A stretch of DNA of 26,964 nt from positions 1 to 26,964 of the forward strand of contig JAFYFR010000088.1 in the NCBI GenBank assembly GCA_017543645.1, given 5' to 3'. Within the stretch, counting starts at the first letter, position 1. Every line of letters starts with the position of its first letter. The notes under the pieces are model-generated. The model did no database searches and was not told where the DNA came from. It worked only from the letters and a program-made list of their open reading frames with translations. Below are positions 13,982 through 22,494 of the stretch, piece after piece. This DNA comes from Bacteroidales bacterium. GTDB taxonomy: Bacteria; Bacteroidota; Bacteroidia; Bacteroidales; UBA3824. The position numbers and the translations under genes are program-made.

Positions 13982-16900
13982 TTACATTGACTTAGGGTCA
14001 CACAAATAAAGATAGATAGCGATAATCTGCTGACACTCTTGTGATAATGTCTGATACCACTGTGCGAATGCCTGTGAGTTCATGTCCATTGTCTCGAGCT
14101 TCATAATCTCGGCGAACTGGCGCAGCTGCTGGGCAAATCTCTTGGAATAATCCACAGCCGCCTCATCGTCGCCATTTTCAAGCATAATCCTCACCAGCTC
14201 GTGCAGATAGGCTGCCGAACGGTAACGGTCTTCGGAAACAGTGGCGGTCTGCTTGTCGTCGAGCGCGGCAAAATAGGTGATTTCCTGTTCGGTCTGCTTG
14301 GCAAGCTCACCGATTATGGTCTTTGCTTTCTGGTCGTCGCCTATATGATAGTATGTGCTGGCAATAAAAATATCATAGAACGACGGAGGCACACATTCGA
14401 ACGGCATCACCTCGTAGCATTTGTCGAGGACAAGGCGAGCCTTGTCTACTTTGCGCTCCTCTATCAGCTTGTCGGCAAGACGCAAAAAATTATTCTTTAC
14501 ATTCATCAGCATACGGAGGTTGTTTTCGTCGAGGTATACGCGGGGGTCGTTGATTCCGCCCCAGCGGTATTTGTTCATCACAGCGTTGTAGAGGATGTCG
14601 GAATTGATGCTTCCCTTGTCGCCTGCGTCGGCCACCGCTTTTACAGGCACGAAACGGTAGGCGAAACCGTCGAGGCGGAAATAACCGTCGAGGTTCTGAT
14701 AAGCGTCGCTTCCCACTGTAATGGCGAAATATATCGGACGTTCCCAGTTGTTGTGAGCGAGAATGTCAAGCACCAGGAGCTGACCCTTGCGGATATAGCT
14801 GCCCGGATGCGTCCATTTTACAGCGTCAACAATAAGAGCAGTGTCGGCCAAGGGTACTGTGCCGTTTTCGATAACCTTCTTCTTGTCAACAGGCAGCATG
14901 AAGTTGAGGGTTGGCGTAAAGTCAGCCTTTTCGCCCTGCGACACCACCTTGGTATTGTCAGAGTCGTCGGCAATAAACGAAATAATACTGCTGAGAGGCG
15001 CGTGAGCATTGCACACATCGCGCAACAAAGCGTCGGTAGCTGTCTTCATCGCTCCAATAGCGTCGCTGTTAATACCGTATGTGGCGGCATTGGTGTTAAG
15101 CGTATTTACTAAAGCTGCAAATTTTGTAATCTGATTGACCTTCCGTCCTTCGATAGCCTCGTAATCCGCGGGATATTTTTGTTTAAAACCAGAATTGCTG
15201 ATAATCTCCACAAGCTGGCTGTATAGATTGTCAAATCGGGTTTTAAACTGAGGATAAGCCTCGAACTTCTCGTTAACCAAAAGGGCGTCCTGCTTGTTGT
15301 AATACACAATGTCGCGAGTGCCAGCCACATATTGGTCGTGTGTAAGGCTGATGGGCAGCGGAGCAGACTCGTAGGCGCGGCGTTTCATTTGGTCGGCATA
15401 CCAGTCGGTGTTGATATATGCGAGGTTTACCACACGCACGTCGGTACGGTATCCTTCCACCTCCTGAACATACCACAAGGGGAATGTATCGTTGTCGCCG
15501 TTGGTAAAGAGTATGGCGTTAGGCTCGCACGAATCAAGATAGTTTTTGGCAAAATCGCGTGCGGTGTAACGGTGCGAACGGTCGTGGTCGTCCCAGTTTT
15601 GACATGCCAAAAGCACCGGCGAAACAAGGCAGATAGCAGAAACCGAACATGCAACTAAGGTATTTTCCTTAACCTTGTTTTCGATCAACTTATAAAGGAA
15701 CGCCACACCTAAGCCGATGTAAATAGCAAAGGCATAAAACGAACCTGCAAAAGAGTAATCCCTTTCGCGCGGCTGATACGGCGTTTGGTTGAGGTAAACT
15801 ATAATAGCCACACCTGTGAAGATAAAGAATAGCATCACCACCCAGAAATAGTTTTTGCCTTCCTTATTTTCGCGGAGCATAAATATCATTCCTAAGATAG
15901 CTAATATCAGCGGAATAAAGAAATACTTATTGTTACCTTTGTTTTCTTTGATATAGTCGGGCAAGAGGTCTTGGTTGCCAAGGCGGGCATTGTCGATAAA
16001 ACTTACACCCGAAATCCAGTTGCCGTTCATCACATTGCGGTCGTTGCCCTGAATATCGTTTTGCCGTCCCACAAAATTCCACATAAAATAGCGCAGATAC
16101 ATGTATCCGATCTGATAATTAAAGAAGAATTTCAGGTTTTGGGCAAAAGTTGGCTTAATGTCGGTGTTTTCGATATCCGCCCAATATTTGTATCCCTTGA
16201 CATGCATAGGATCAGAACTGTACATACGCGGGAAAATCGTTGTAGACTCAGGGTCGAAATGGCGTATCGACTTGTAGTCGGCTATTTCGTAACGGCCGTT
16301 TCGCTGTATGTATGTTGGACTTCCGTTTTCGTAACTTATCAAAGGCGAGTTGAAATACTCACCCGAAACGAGCGGACGGTCGCCATACTGCTCGCGGTTG
16401 AGATACGATTGAAGCGAGAAAACATTGTTGGGGTCGTTTTCGTCCATAGGCGGGTCGGCTGCCGAGCGTATACAAATCATCGCAAACGACGAGTAACCAA
16501 TAATAATAACTGTAACACAGAGAATTATGGTATTGAGCACAGGTTTAGCCTTCTTGTAGGTGTAATAGAGTCCAAACACAAGCGCACCCAAACCAAGAAT
16601 GGCGTAAATAATTGTGCCAGTGTTGTATGGCGCACCCAAGCCGTTGGTAAACATCAATTCAAACATCGACGCTACCCAAACCACTCCGGGTATTATTATA
16701 TAAAGTATGCCGCCAAGTATGAGGGTAGAAATCACAAAGGCTTTAACCACGCCTTTAACATCGGTTTTGTATTTTTTGAAATAGTATACAAACACAATTG
16801 CCGGAACTGCCAGCAAATTAAGCAAATGCACACCAATCGACAGACCCATCAAATAAGCGATAAGCACAAGCCAACGGTTGGCGTAAGGTTCGTCGGCGCA

Positions 16901-17401
16901 CTCTTCCCATTTGAGTATACACCAGAAAACCACAGCGGTAAACAGGCTCGACATAGCATAAACCTCACCTTCAACAGCCGAAAACCAGAATGTATCGGTA
17001 AATGCAAAACTCAAAGCACCCACAATGCCGCAGCCCATTATTACAACGGCCTTAGCCATTGACACTTGATTGCTGTATCCGCAAATAATACGTTTAGCTA
17101 TATGTGTAATGCTCCAATAAAGGAACAAAACAGTGAATCCCGATGCCAATGCGCTCATACAGTTGATCATAACTGGCACTTTGGTAACGTCTCCAAAAGC
17201 AAAAAGCGAGAAGAAACGTCCGAGAATCATAAAGAGAGGAGCTCCCGGTGGGTGTCCCACTTCTTGACGGAATGCGGTAACGATAAATTCGCCGCAATCC
17301 CAAAAACTTGCAGTTGGCTCAATAGTAAGTATATAGCAAAGCGTAGCCACGGCAAACACCGCCCACCCTGCTATTTTATCAATAAATTGAAAATTTTTCA
17401 T
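13982..17401 (-). CDS. DUF2723 / GT117 multi-pass membrane glycosyltransferase-like protein (1139 aa)
   Basis: Large Bacteroidota protein with an N-terminal DUF2723 domain and relatives in eukaryotic TMEM260, a protein O-mannosyltransferase. The first 80 residues carry the family signature: YILTIEPTASFWDCGEFI, EVGHPPGAPLFMILGRFFS, with the acidic residue of WDCGEF in the position expected for GT-C catalysis. About a dozen membrane helices fill residues 10-620 with a large loop (about 330-500) between them. The C-terminal 500 residues are soluble: TNGDNDTFPLWYVQEVEGYRTDVRVVNLAY is the conserved start, and later helices look TPR-like (KARLVLDKCYEVMP, DDQKAKTIIGEL). ATG 17401 follows a -7 box at 17426-17433. 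It heads the deacetylase-CvpA-CvfB run. The substrate is unknown; O-glycosylation of exported proteins is a reasonable inference. Confidence 0.9.
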   Translation of the reverse strand: MKNFQFIDKIAGWAVFAVATLCYILTIEPTASFWDCGEFIVTAFRQEVGHPPGAPLFMILGRFFSLFAFGDVTKVPVMINCMSALASGFTVLFLYWSITHIAKRIICGYSNQVSMAKAVVIMGCGIVGALSFAFTDTFWFSAVEGEVYAMSSLFTAVVFWCILKWEECADEPYANRWLVLIAYLMGLSIGVHLLNLLAVPAIVFVYYFKKYKTDVKGVVKAFVISTLILGGILYIIIPGVVWVASMFELMFTNGLGAPYNTGTIIYAILGLGALVFGLYYTYKKAKPVLNTIILCVTVIIIGYSSFAMICIRSAADPPMDENDPNNVFSLQSYLNREQYGDRPLVSGEYFNSPLISYENGSPTYIQRNGRYEIADYKSIRHFDPESTTIFPRMYSSDPMHVKGYKYWADIENTDIKPTFAQNLKFFFNYQIGYMYLRYFMWNFVGRQNDIQGNDRNVMNGNWISGVSFIDNARLGNQDLLPDYIKENKGNNKYFFIPLILAILGMIFMLRENKEGKNYFWVVMLFFIFTGVAIIVYLNQTPYQPRERDYSFAGSFYAFAIYIGLGVAFLYKLIENKVKENTLVACSVSAICLVSPVLLACQNWDDHDRSHRYTARDFAKNYLDSCEPNAILFTNGDNDTFPLWYVQEVEGYRTDVRVVNLAYINTDWYADQMKRRAYESAPLPISLTHDQYVAGTRDIVYYNKQDALLVNEKFEAYPQFKTRFDNLYSQLVEIISNSGFKQKYPADYEAIEGRKVNQITKFAALVNTLNTNAATYGINSDAIGAMKTATDALLRDVCNAHAPLSSIISFIADDSDNTKVVSQGEKADFTPTLNFMLPVDKKKVIENGTVPLADTALIVDAVKWTHPGSYIRKGQLLVLDILAHNNWERPIYFAITVGSDAYQNLDGYFRLDGFAYRFVPVKAVADAGDKGSINSDILYNAVMNKYRWGGINDPRVYLDENNLRMLMNVKNNFLRLADKLIEERKVDKARLVLDKCYEVMPFECVPPSFYDIFIASTYYHIGDDQKAKTIIGELAKQTEQEITYFAALDDKQTATVSEDRYRSAAYLHELVRIMLENGDDEAAVDYSKRFAQQLRQFAEIMKLETMDMNSQAFAQWYQTLSQECQQIIAIYLYLCDPKSM

Positions 17402-17425
17402 ACTTTATGTTTTTGAATCAAGGTG

Positions 17426-17433
17426 CAAAGGTA
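17426..17433 (-). promoter_or_regulatory. -7 element of the DUF2723 gene
   Basis: Minus strand TACCTTTG, 25 bp before the ATG at 17401. The -33 region is AT-rich without an exact TTTG. Confidence 0.45.
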
Positions 17434-17461
17434 TAGTATATTTTTATTAATACCTATAATT

Positions 17462-18562
17462 TTACTTCTTTTTTCCAAGCACACTTGTTTGAATAAAATA
17501 TGAAAGATACCTTGCATTGTCGCTTTGACGTTTGGCAGAGGGATGATAATCAGCGCCGTAGCCAAGCGAGTCGTCTTGTTCTTGAAAATCAAAACGGTAT
17601 ACTCGGCTGTCGTTTCTATTAAACATCGTGGTGATAGTGTTGGTGATAGCGTCGGCAAGCGGCTGGGTGGTTTCGTAATGCAGCATGGGACTGTTACAAA
17701 GCACGATTTTGGCAGTAGGATATTTTGACCTTATTTTACGTATAAAGGCAATATAGCTGACTGTGAATTTTTCTGTATCGTATCCGGGAGTGCTTAGGTC
17801 GTTAGTACCAAGGCATACAACCACCACGTCGGGTTTGAATGTAGAGAAATTCCACTTGGCTACAGTGTCGTTGATGAGAGAGTTTTCGTAAACTCTCGGC
17901 ATAGGCCATTCAGAGCCTTGGGTGTTGTCGTTGTAGTTGCGGTAAACGCCTATGCCCGAACGCGCTACCACCATGGTTTCGGCATCGAGGGTCTTGGCGG
18001 CAATTCCGGCAAACGACTTGGCAAAATTGCTTGTGCTGTCGGCAAAATGCTCGTTGGGGTTGCTGGACTCAACACCGTAGCCGCACGTGATAGAGTTGCC
18101 GATAAACTCTATTTTTAGCTTTTTGCGAACAGGCTTGAGTAGTTTTGCGTTTTTGTCGATCAAGAAGCCTTTGATTTCGGGCTTGCAGTAGAGGCCTTCG
18201 GAAATAAGCATGATTTTTACGGTATGCTCTCCGGCGGCAAGATTCTCGGCAAGTGTGATGTCGGCAAAACCGTTTTCATCTATTATATTATAGGTGTTGA
18301 ATTTCTGATACGCGCCGTTGTCGATACTCTTTACAAAATATCCTGCCGAGGTCTTGAGCGTTACCTTGCACATCGTGCCCGAGAACCTTATGGTAAAGGC
18401 AGTTCCAGGATAGCAGAAGCTTACAGACTCGGCTCCTGCTATAAAGCGTCCTTCGGTTAGGACATTGGGGTCGGTTGCGGTTACAAACTTAAAATCCTGA
18501 GCGAATGTAGCACCGCAGGTCAGCATCAATGCAAATGCCAATGGGAATAGAAAATTTTTCAT
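17462..18562 (-). CDS. Secreted SGNH/GDSL esterase, CE2 acetylxylan-esterase-like (366 aa)
   Basis: A signal peptide (1-21, ending TFAQ) is followed by a beta-sandwich module (about 30-140, ESVSFCYPGTAFTIRFSG ... GEHTVKIMLISEG) and a C-terminal SGNH hydrolase domain. This two-domain order is that of carbohydrate esterase family 2. Catalytic blocks are visible: GNSITCGYG (Ser157 nucleophile), LGTNDLS (Asn254) and DYHPS (Asp338, His340). CE2 enzymes deacetylate xylan or mannan side groups; the natural substrate here is unknown. The start codon overlaps the stop of the ABC transporter gene by 4 bp, so they are translationally coupled, which suggests linked expression but not necessarily a shared substrate. 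It ends 60 bp before the DUF2723 gene, with a separate -7 box between. Confidence 0.9.
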   Translation of the reverse strand: MKNFLFPLAFALMLTCGATFAQDFKFVTATDPNVLTEGRFIAGAESVSFCYPGTAFTIRFSGTMCKVTLKTSAGYFVKSIDNGAYQKFNTYNIIDENGFADITLAENLAAGEHTVKIMLISEGLYCKPEIKGFLIDKNAKLLKPVRKKLKIEFIGNSITCGYGVESSNPNEHFADSTSNFAKSFAGIAAKTLDAETMVVARSGIGVYRNYNDNTQGSEWPMPRVYENSLINDTVAKWNFSTFKPDVVVVCLGTNDLSTPGYDTEKFTVSYIAFIRKIRSKYPTAKIVLCNSPMLHYETTQPLADAITNTITTMFNRNDSRVYRFDFQEQDDSLGYGADYHPSAKRQSDNARYLSYFIQTSVLGKKK

Positions 18563-21500
18563 TTTAACAGTCGTTTTTGATAAAAACCAGTACGGTTCTT
18601 TTTGTGATTAGTATTGAATAGCGAAATAAATTTACGCGGAATATCCAAAAGCAACAGTACAAACAACACAAACGACACGCCCCACATCATTGAGATATTA
18701 AACCAGAATGTTGGGAACATGTGTCCTTTGATAATTTTAACAGGAGCAAAAAAATGCGCTCTTCCGCAATCCGACACAGGATACATAAAGATAGGATCTT
18801 TCTTCTGTATCAGGCGGTTAAATGGCGAAAAATATATTTTCTTCACTCCCCACTTGTTTAGCACGAGTTCGGCAAGTCGGTCGTTGTAATAATCCTGTTT
18901 CAACTGGAAAAAGCCATCCGTGCCAAGACTTTCCTCCATTTGGGCAATTTTATCCTCACGTAGCTTGTTTACCGAGTCGGCGGCATTATTAAAATAGTCG
19001 ATTCTCCCGCTAATGAACTTAAGCACAGCCACACCGTCTTTAACGTCGAAAATATCAGGCTCAAGGGTTTCCATTTTGCTGTAACGCATATTAGCATCGC
19101 GGTAGCCGTGGTAGTAGAGCTCGTTTTTGAGTATGAGCAGGAGGTTTTCAAAATCGTAACGGCGCGAATGGTTGTGACAGATTACAACGCACTGATTGGC
19201 TACATTTTCCAATTCGGGTAACAAGAACGAGGAAAGATACTGGCAATGGCTTTTTTGCAAATCGAGCTCAAAAAACTCGCGTTCGTAGCGGTTGTTGGCA
19301 AACTGCTCCACGGCAAGAGCCTCGTAGCCCCACCGCGAAATCATCAGGTCGCCGATAACAGGCACATTCACCTTGTCGCTCACACTCTCGTGAAGGTCGT
19401 CGAAATCTATCATAGCTCCGCCCAAAAGTATCTGCGGCACAAGCACGAACGGTATCAGCACATAAATTGCAATTACCGAATCTAACGCCGACGAAATTAT
19501 CAGCCCGAGAATGTTGGCGGCACACGCCGTACTGAACATAACAAGCCAGTATGGAAGGGTCATATCCTGAATTTCGAGTATCACATTAGCCACCAATACA
19601 AAAGATATGGTCTGCACCGCCGAAATTGAAAATACTATCACCACTTTGCTGATAATATAGCTGAACCGGCTGAGATTGAGAAACTTTTCGCGCTCGAGAA
19701 TCCGCCTGTCGCGAATAATCTCTTCCGCCGACGATGTCAAGCCCGTAAACAGAGCAACCACTATCACCATAAAGAGGAATACAGGCAGGTTTTTGTTGTC
19801 GGCAAAGACGTATTGCCCTTCGTCGTTGATATATTTGGTAAAGAAGCCAAGGATAAACGCCAAAAGCGGGGCTTCAAAAAACGTTATTAAAAGATACTGG
19901 GTGTTAGTAAGTTTTGCCAAAACGTCTCGCCTTATGAACACGGCGAACTGCCGCAGGAGCGAAGGTATCTTGAATTTCTCCTCGGGAAGATCCAGCACCG
20001 GCAAAGGCAGCACCGGCTCGGCATCGAAAGCAAGATAGCGGTTGTAATAGCTGTACCACTCCTCAGGCGAAACCTTGCGTTTCTGCGTATACTTGCCGTA
20101 CTGAGTTACCACCTTGCTCTCTATGATACTCAGAATGTGCTCGCTGTCAACGTTGCCGCACTTGGGACATTCGCTCTCGCTCGAATCAGCCATTCCGCTC
20201 ATCCGCTTAAAATACGAAATAGCCTCAATAGGATTGCCGTTGTAGACCACAAAACCGCCCTTGTCCATAACCCATAGAGTGTCGAACATCTTGAATATGT
20301 CGGACGAGGGCTGATGGATGTTGACAATAACGATTTTGCCCTTGGCGGCTTGCTGTTTAAGCAACTGCATCACCATCTCGCTGTCGGTGCTGCTCAATCC
20401 CGAAGTGGGCTCGTCGACAAATAGAATAGACGGCTCGCGGACAAGCTCGAGTGCTATGTTAAGACGCTTGCGCTGTCCGCCGCTAATCACAGTGTTGAGG
20501 GTGTTGCCCACGCGGAGGTCTTTAATCTCGAGCAAGTCAAGGTCGGACAGAATTTTATCGACGTGTCGCTTTACCGTTTGGCTATCGGCATTGCCCAAAC
20601 AGAGACGGGTGTTAAAATAAAGATTTTGATATACAGTAAGCTCCTCAATAAGCATATCTTCTTGCGGCACCAGTCCGATAACTCCGGCGGGATTGTTCTT
20701 GCCCGTGTTGAGCGGTACGCCGTTAAGATAAATAGAGCCAGTATCGGTCTGATACTTGCCTGTTAGCACATTAAAAAGGGTGCTCTTGCCTGTTCCGCTA
20801 CCGCCCATAATGCCCACCATATTGCCGGATTCAAGGTAGAAGCTGAACGGCTGAAGTCCGTTAGAGTTTTCTTCGTAATGGAACGAAATATCTGTACCTG
20901 CGAATGTTACCCGGTTGGTAGTGGCCGATTGCAGAAATATAGCCGCCACTTCGCTGTGATAAATCACACCTATATCCGAACCGCTGATAATGCCTCCGTT
21001 GCCAAACACAGTAGAACGGTCGGGGATGATATCATGTCCATTGAGATTAAGCGGTTTATGACCTGAATAAATAAACACGAAGCCATCGACAGGACGCAGA
21101 TAGAGAAACCTTATCCTACCGTCCATATCCTGCGAACAAATGTGATGTATTCCACCGCCGATTTCGCTGCCTCCGTCGATAAACAGGAAATCGTTGGGGT
21201 CGCCTGCCTCCATGATATTGTTTCGCACAAGGGCGAGTATATTCTGAAAATCCTTTCGCGAAATATTAAAACTGTCGCTCACGGTGCGTACAAACTCGGT
21301 TTCGATTGGATTAATAACGCCGTCGGTGTAGGCGTACTCCACAAGCTGTATCAGCACTATGAACTTCTCTTTCTGATGCAGTTCCTCGTTAATCTGACGG
21401 CATATTTTCAGGACTTTGACACTATTGAGCGAGAGCTTTTTGTTTTCAACGTTCTTGCCCCTGTCCTTGAGGCTCTGCTCCGAAAGATACTTGTCGAACT

Positions 21501-21651
21501 TAGCGAGATAACTATCTACAAGCGAAGAACTCAGCAGACGCCGGAGATACGCGCAGACTATTTCGCGGGCATCATCGGTGTGCTGGCTCTCGTCGCGGTC
21601 GGTTATCAAGGCAAAAAGCCTCATCAGTGCGTCAAGAATTTTCTCGTTCAT
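18559..21651 (-). CDS. ABC transporter, fused ATPase and ABC-2 permease with N-terminal TerB-like region (1030 aa)
   Basis: ABCG-type half-transporter layout with extra domains. Residues about 85-145 (KEKFIVLIQLVEYAYTDGVI, ETEFVRTVSDSF) look like a TerB helical domain; 155-240 is a beta-rich region (FIDGGSEIGGGIHHI, RFLYLRPVDGFVFIYSG). The ATPase follows: Walker A GGSGTGKST (283-291), signature ISGGQRKRLN (389-398), Walker B ILFVDEPTSGL (409-419) and the H-loop VNIHQPSSD. A CPKCG motif lies near 495. The ABC-2 membrane part starts near 560 with helices at about 590-610, 622-642, 665-690, 700-720 and 725-745, then a long soluble insert and a last helix near 995. The shape is that of Bacteroidota transporters of unknown cargo. 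It is the first gene of a two-gene unit with the CE2-like esterase. Confidence 0.9.
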   Translation of the reverse strand: MNEKILDALMRLFALITDRDESQHTDDAREIVCAYLRRLLSSSLVDSYLAKFDKYLSEQSLKDRGKNVENKKLSLNSVKVLKICRQINEELHQKEKFIVLIQLVEYAYTDGVINPIETEFVRTVSDSFNISRKDFQNILALVRNNIMEAGDPNDFLFIDGGSEIGGGIHHICSQDMDGRIRFLYLRPVDGFVFIYSGHKPLNLNGHDIIPDRSTVFGNGGIISGSDIGVIYHSEVAAIFLQSATTNRVTFAGTDISFHYEENSNGLQPFSFYLESGNMVGIMGGSGTGKSTLFNVLTGKYQTDTGSIYLNGVPLNTGKNNPAGVIGLVPQEDMLIEELTVYQNLYFNTRLCLGNADSQTVKRHVDKILSDLDLLEIKDLRVGNTLNTVISGGQRKRLNIALELVREPSILFVDEPTSGLSSTDSEMVMQLLKQQAAKGKIVIVNIHQPSSDIFKMFDTLWVMDKGGFVVYNGNPIEAISYFKRMSGMADSSESECPKCGNVDSEHILSIIESKVVTQYGKYTQKRKVSPEEWYSYYNRYLAFDAEPVLPLPVLDLPEEKFKIPSLLRQFAVFIRRDVLAKLTNTQYLLITFFEAPLLAFILGFFTKYINDEGQYVFADNKNLPVFLFMVIVVALFTGLTSSAEEIIRDRRILEREKFLNLSRFSYIISKVVIVFSISAVQTISFVLVANVILEIQDMTLPYWLVMFSTACAANILGLIISSALDSVIAIYVLIPFVLVPQILLGGAMIDFDDLHESVSDKVNVPVIGDLMISRWGYEALAVEQFANNRYEREFFELDLQKSHCQYLSSFLLPELENVANQCVVICHNHSRRYDFENLLLILKNELYYHGYRDANMRYSKMETLEPDIFDVKDGVAVLKFISGRIDYFNNAADSVNKLREDKIAQMEESLGTDGFFQLKQDYYNDRLAELVLNKWGVKKIYFSPFNRLIQKKDPIFMYPVSDCGRAHFFAPVKIIKGHMFPTFWFNISMMWGVSFVLFVLLLLDIPRKFISLFNTNHKKNRTGFYQKRLLK

Positions 21652-21694
21652 TTTGTAGTCTTAAGTCCAACAAATAAAAACAGCAAATAATGTG

Positions 21695-21702
21695 CAAAAA
21701 TA
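21695..21702 (-). promoter_or_regulatory. Possible -7 element of the ABC transporter gene
   Basis: Minus strand TATTTTTG, 43 bp before the ATG at 21651. The best TTG upstream is spaced 24 nt away, wider than usual. Confidence 0.35.
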
Positions 21703-21743
21703 AAAATTTGTTTAGCACCATTTTTGCAAGTTTCACTTTTGTT

Positions 21744-22493
21744 ATGGCAAAGGTAAAAAAAACTATACAATGGACAATAGCGCGGTATAACGAATTTAAA
21801 GAGCAGATGTTCCGCCTCAAGCCCGTGCGCATCGAAAAACAAAGGTTCATGCGCTCGCGGTTATCTATTGCCACTACAACCACAGCCATAGACAAATCAT
21901 TGATAACCAAGCAATGCCGTATGGTAATTATATCCTCGGCTTTTATTACGGCTTTTATTACATTTCTTACCACGATACCTTCGGCAATATGGGCGTCGCT
22001 GTTTTTGATAATAATAGATGTGGTGCAGTTTCAGTTGCTTGCATTTGCCGCCGAACAAAAAATACTTTATGTGTACGGTTGCGACGATTTTTGGAACAAT
22101 CACCAAAGCACCGGCCGAAACATCAAGTTTTTGATGTGGTTTCTTGGCAAATACGGACTTCCAGCAAAGACATCCATTGCCGAATCTGCCGCTGGATTTG
22201 CCATACGCAAGTTGATTTCGATGCTAATGATGCGTTCGGGTGCAAGAATCCTCATCGTAAACGCTATACGCCAAGGCATCAAATGGACAGGCATAATCGT
22301 TGCCCACGAAGTGCTTTTAGAATCGTTTGATATGATAGTGTGCATTGTCTGCGCCTCTATTGCCGGAATGGTATCCTTCATTCAATTTGGACAAATGATC
22401 CGCAACCTCGAAAAAGAACTCAGCAAATCAGGCGTGGAGAAGATTTTCAGAGAGTTTGATGAAGAAGATGACAAAGGAGAGGAGGAGGATTAG
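21744..22493 (+). CDS. Membrane protein of unknown function, possibly EcsC-like (249 aa)
   Basis: A basic N-terminus (MAKVKKTIQWTIARYNEFKE) is followed by two hydrophobic helices (about 60-80 and 82-103, AIWASLFLIIIDVVQFQLL), the segment FAAEQKILYVYGCDDF, an amphipathic middle, a third helix (about 196-216, DMIVCIVCASIAGMVSFI) and a very acidic tail (FREFDEEDDKGEEED). The order hydrophobic pair, 'Q..LL...A', 'LYVYG.D' recalls EcsC-family proteins, but the match is weak and I would not assign it. I use ATG 21744; the frame is open upstream to 21690, but MCKNKNLF... looks like leader. It is divergent from the ABC transporter and converges on the UbiA gene with a 1-bp gap. The last 16 codons recur, mutated, at 26712-26762. 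Confidence 0.75.
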   Translation: MAKVKKTIQWTIARYNEFKEQMFRLKPVRIEKQRFMRSRLSIATTTTAIDKSLITKQCRMVIISSAFITAFITFLTTIPSAIWASLFLIIIDVVQFQLLAFAAEQKILYVYGCDDFWNNHQSTGRNIKFLMWFLGKYGLPAKTSIAESAAGFAIRKLISMLMMRSGARILIVNAIRQGIKWTGIIVAHEVLLESFDMIVCIVCASIAGMVSFIQFGQMIRNLEKELSKSGVEKIFREFDEEDDKGEEED

Positions 22494-22494
22494 C

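Noticed and set aside
15971..17062. 363-codon plus-strand frame inside the DUF2723 gene
   Set aside because: It is antisense to a strongly conserved membrane protein and its translation has no domain or signal pattern; it is a shadow of the codon bias of the real gene. The same applies to the 303-codon frame at 14201-15112.
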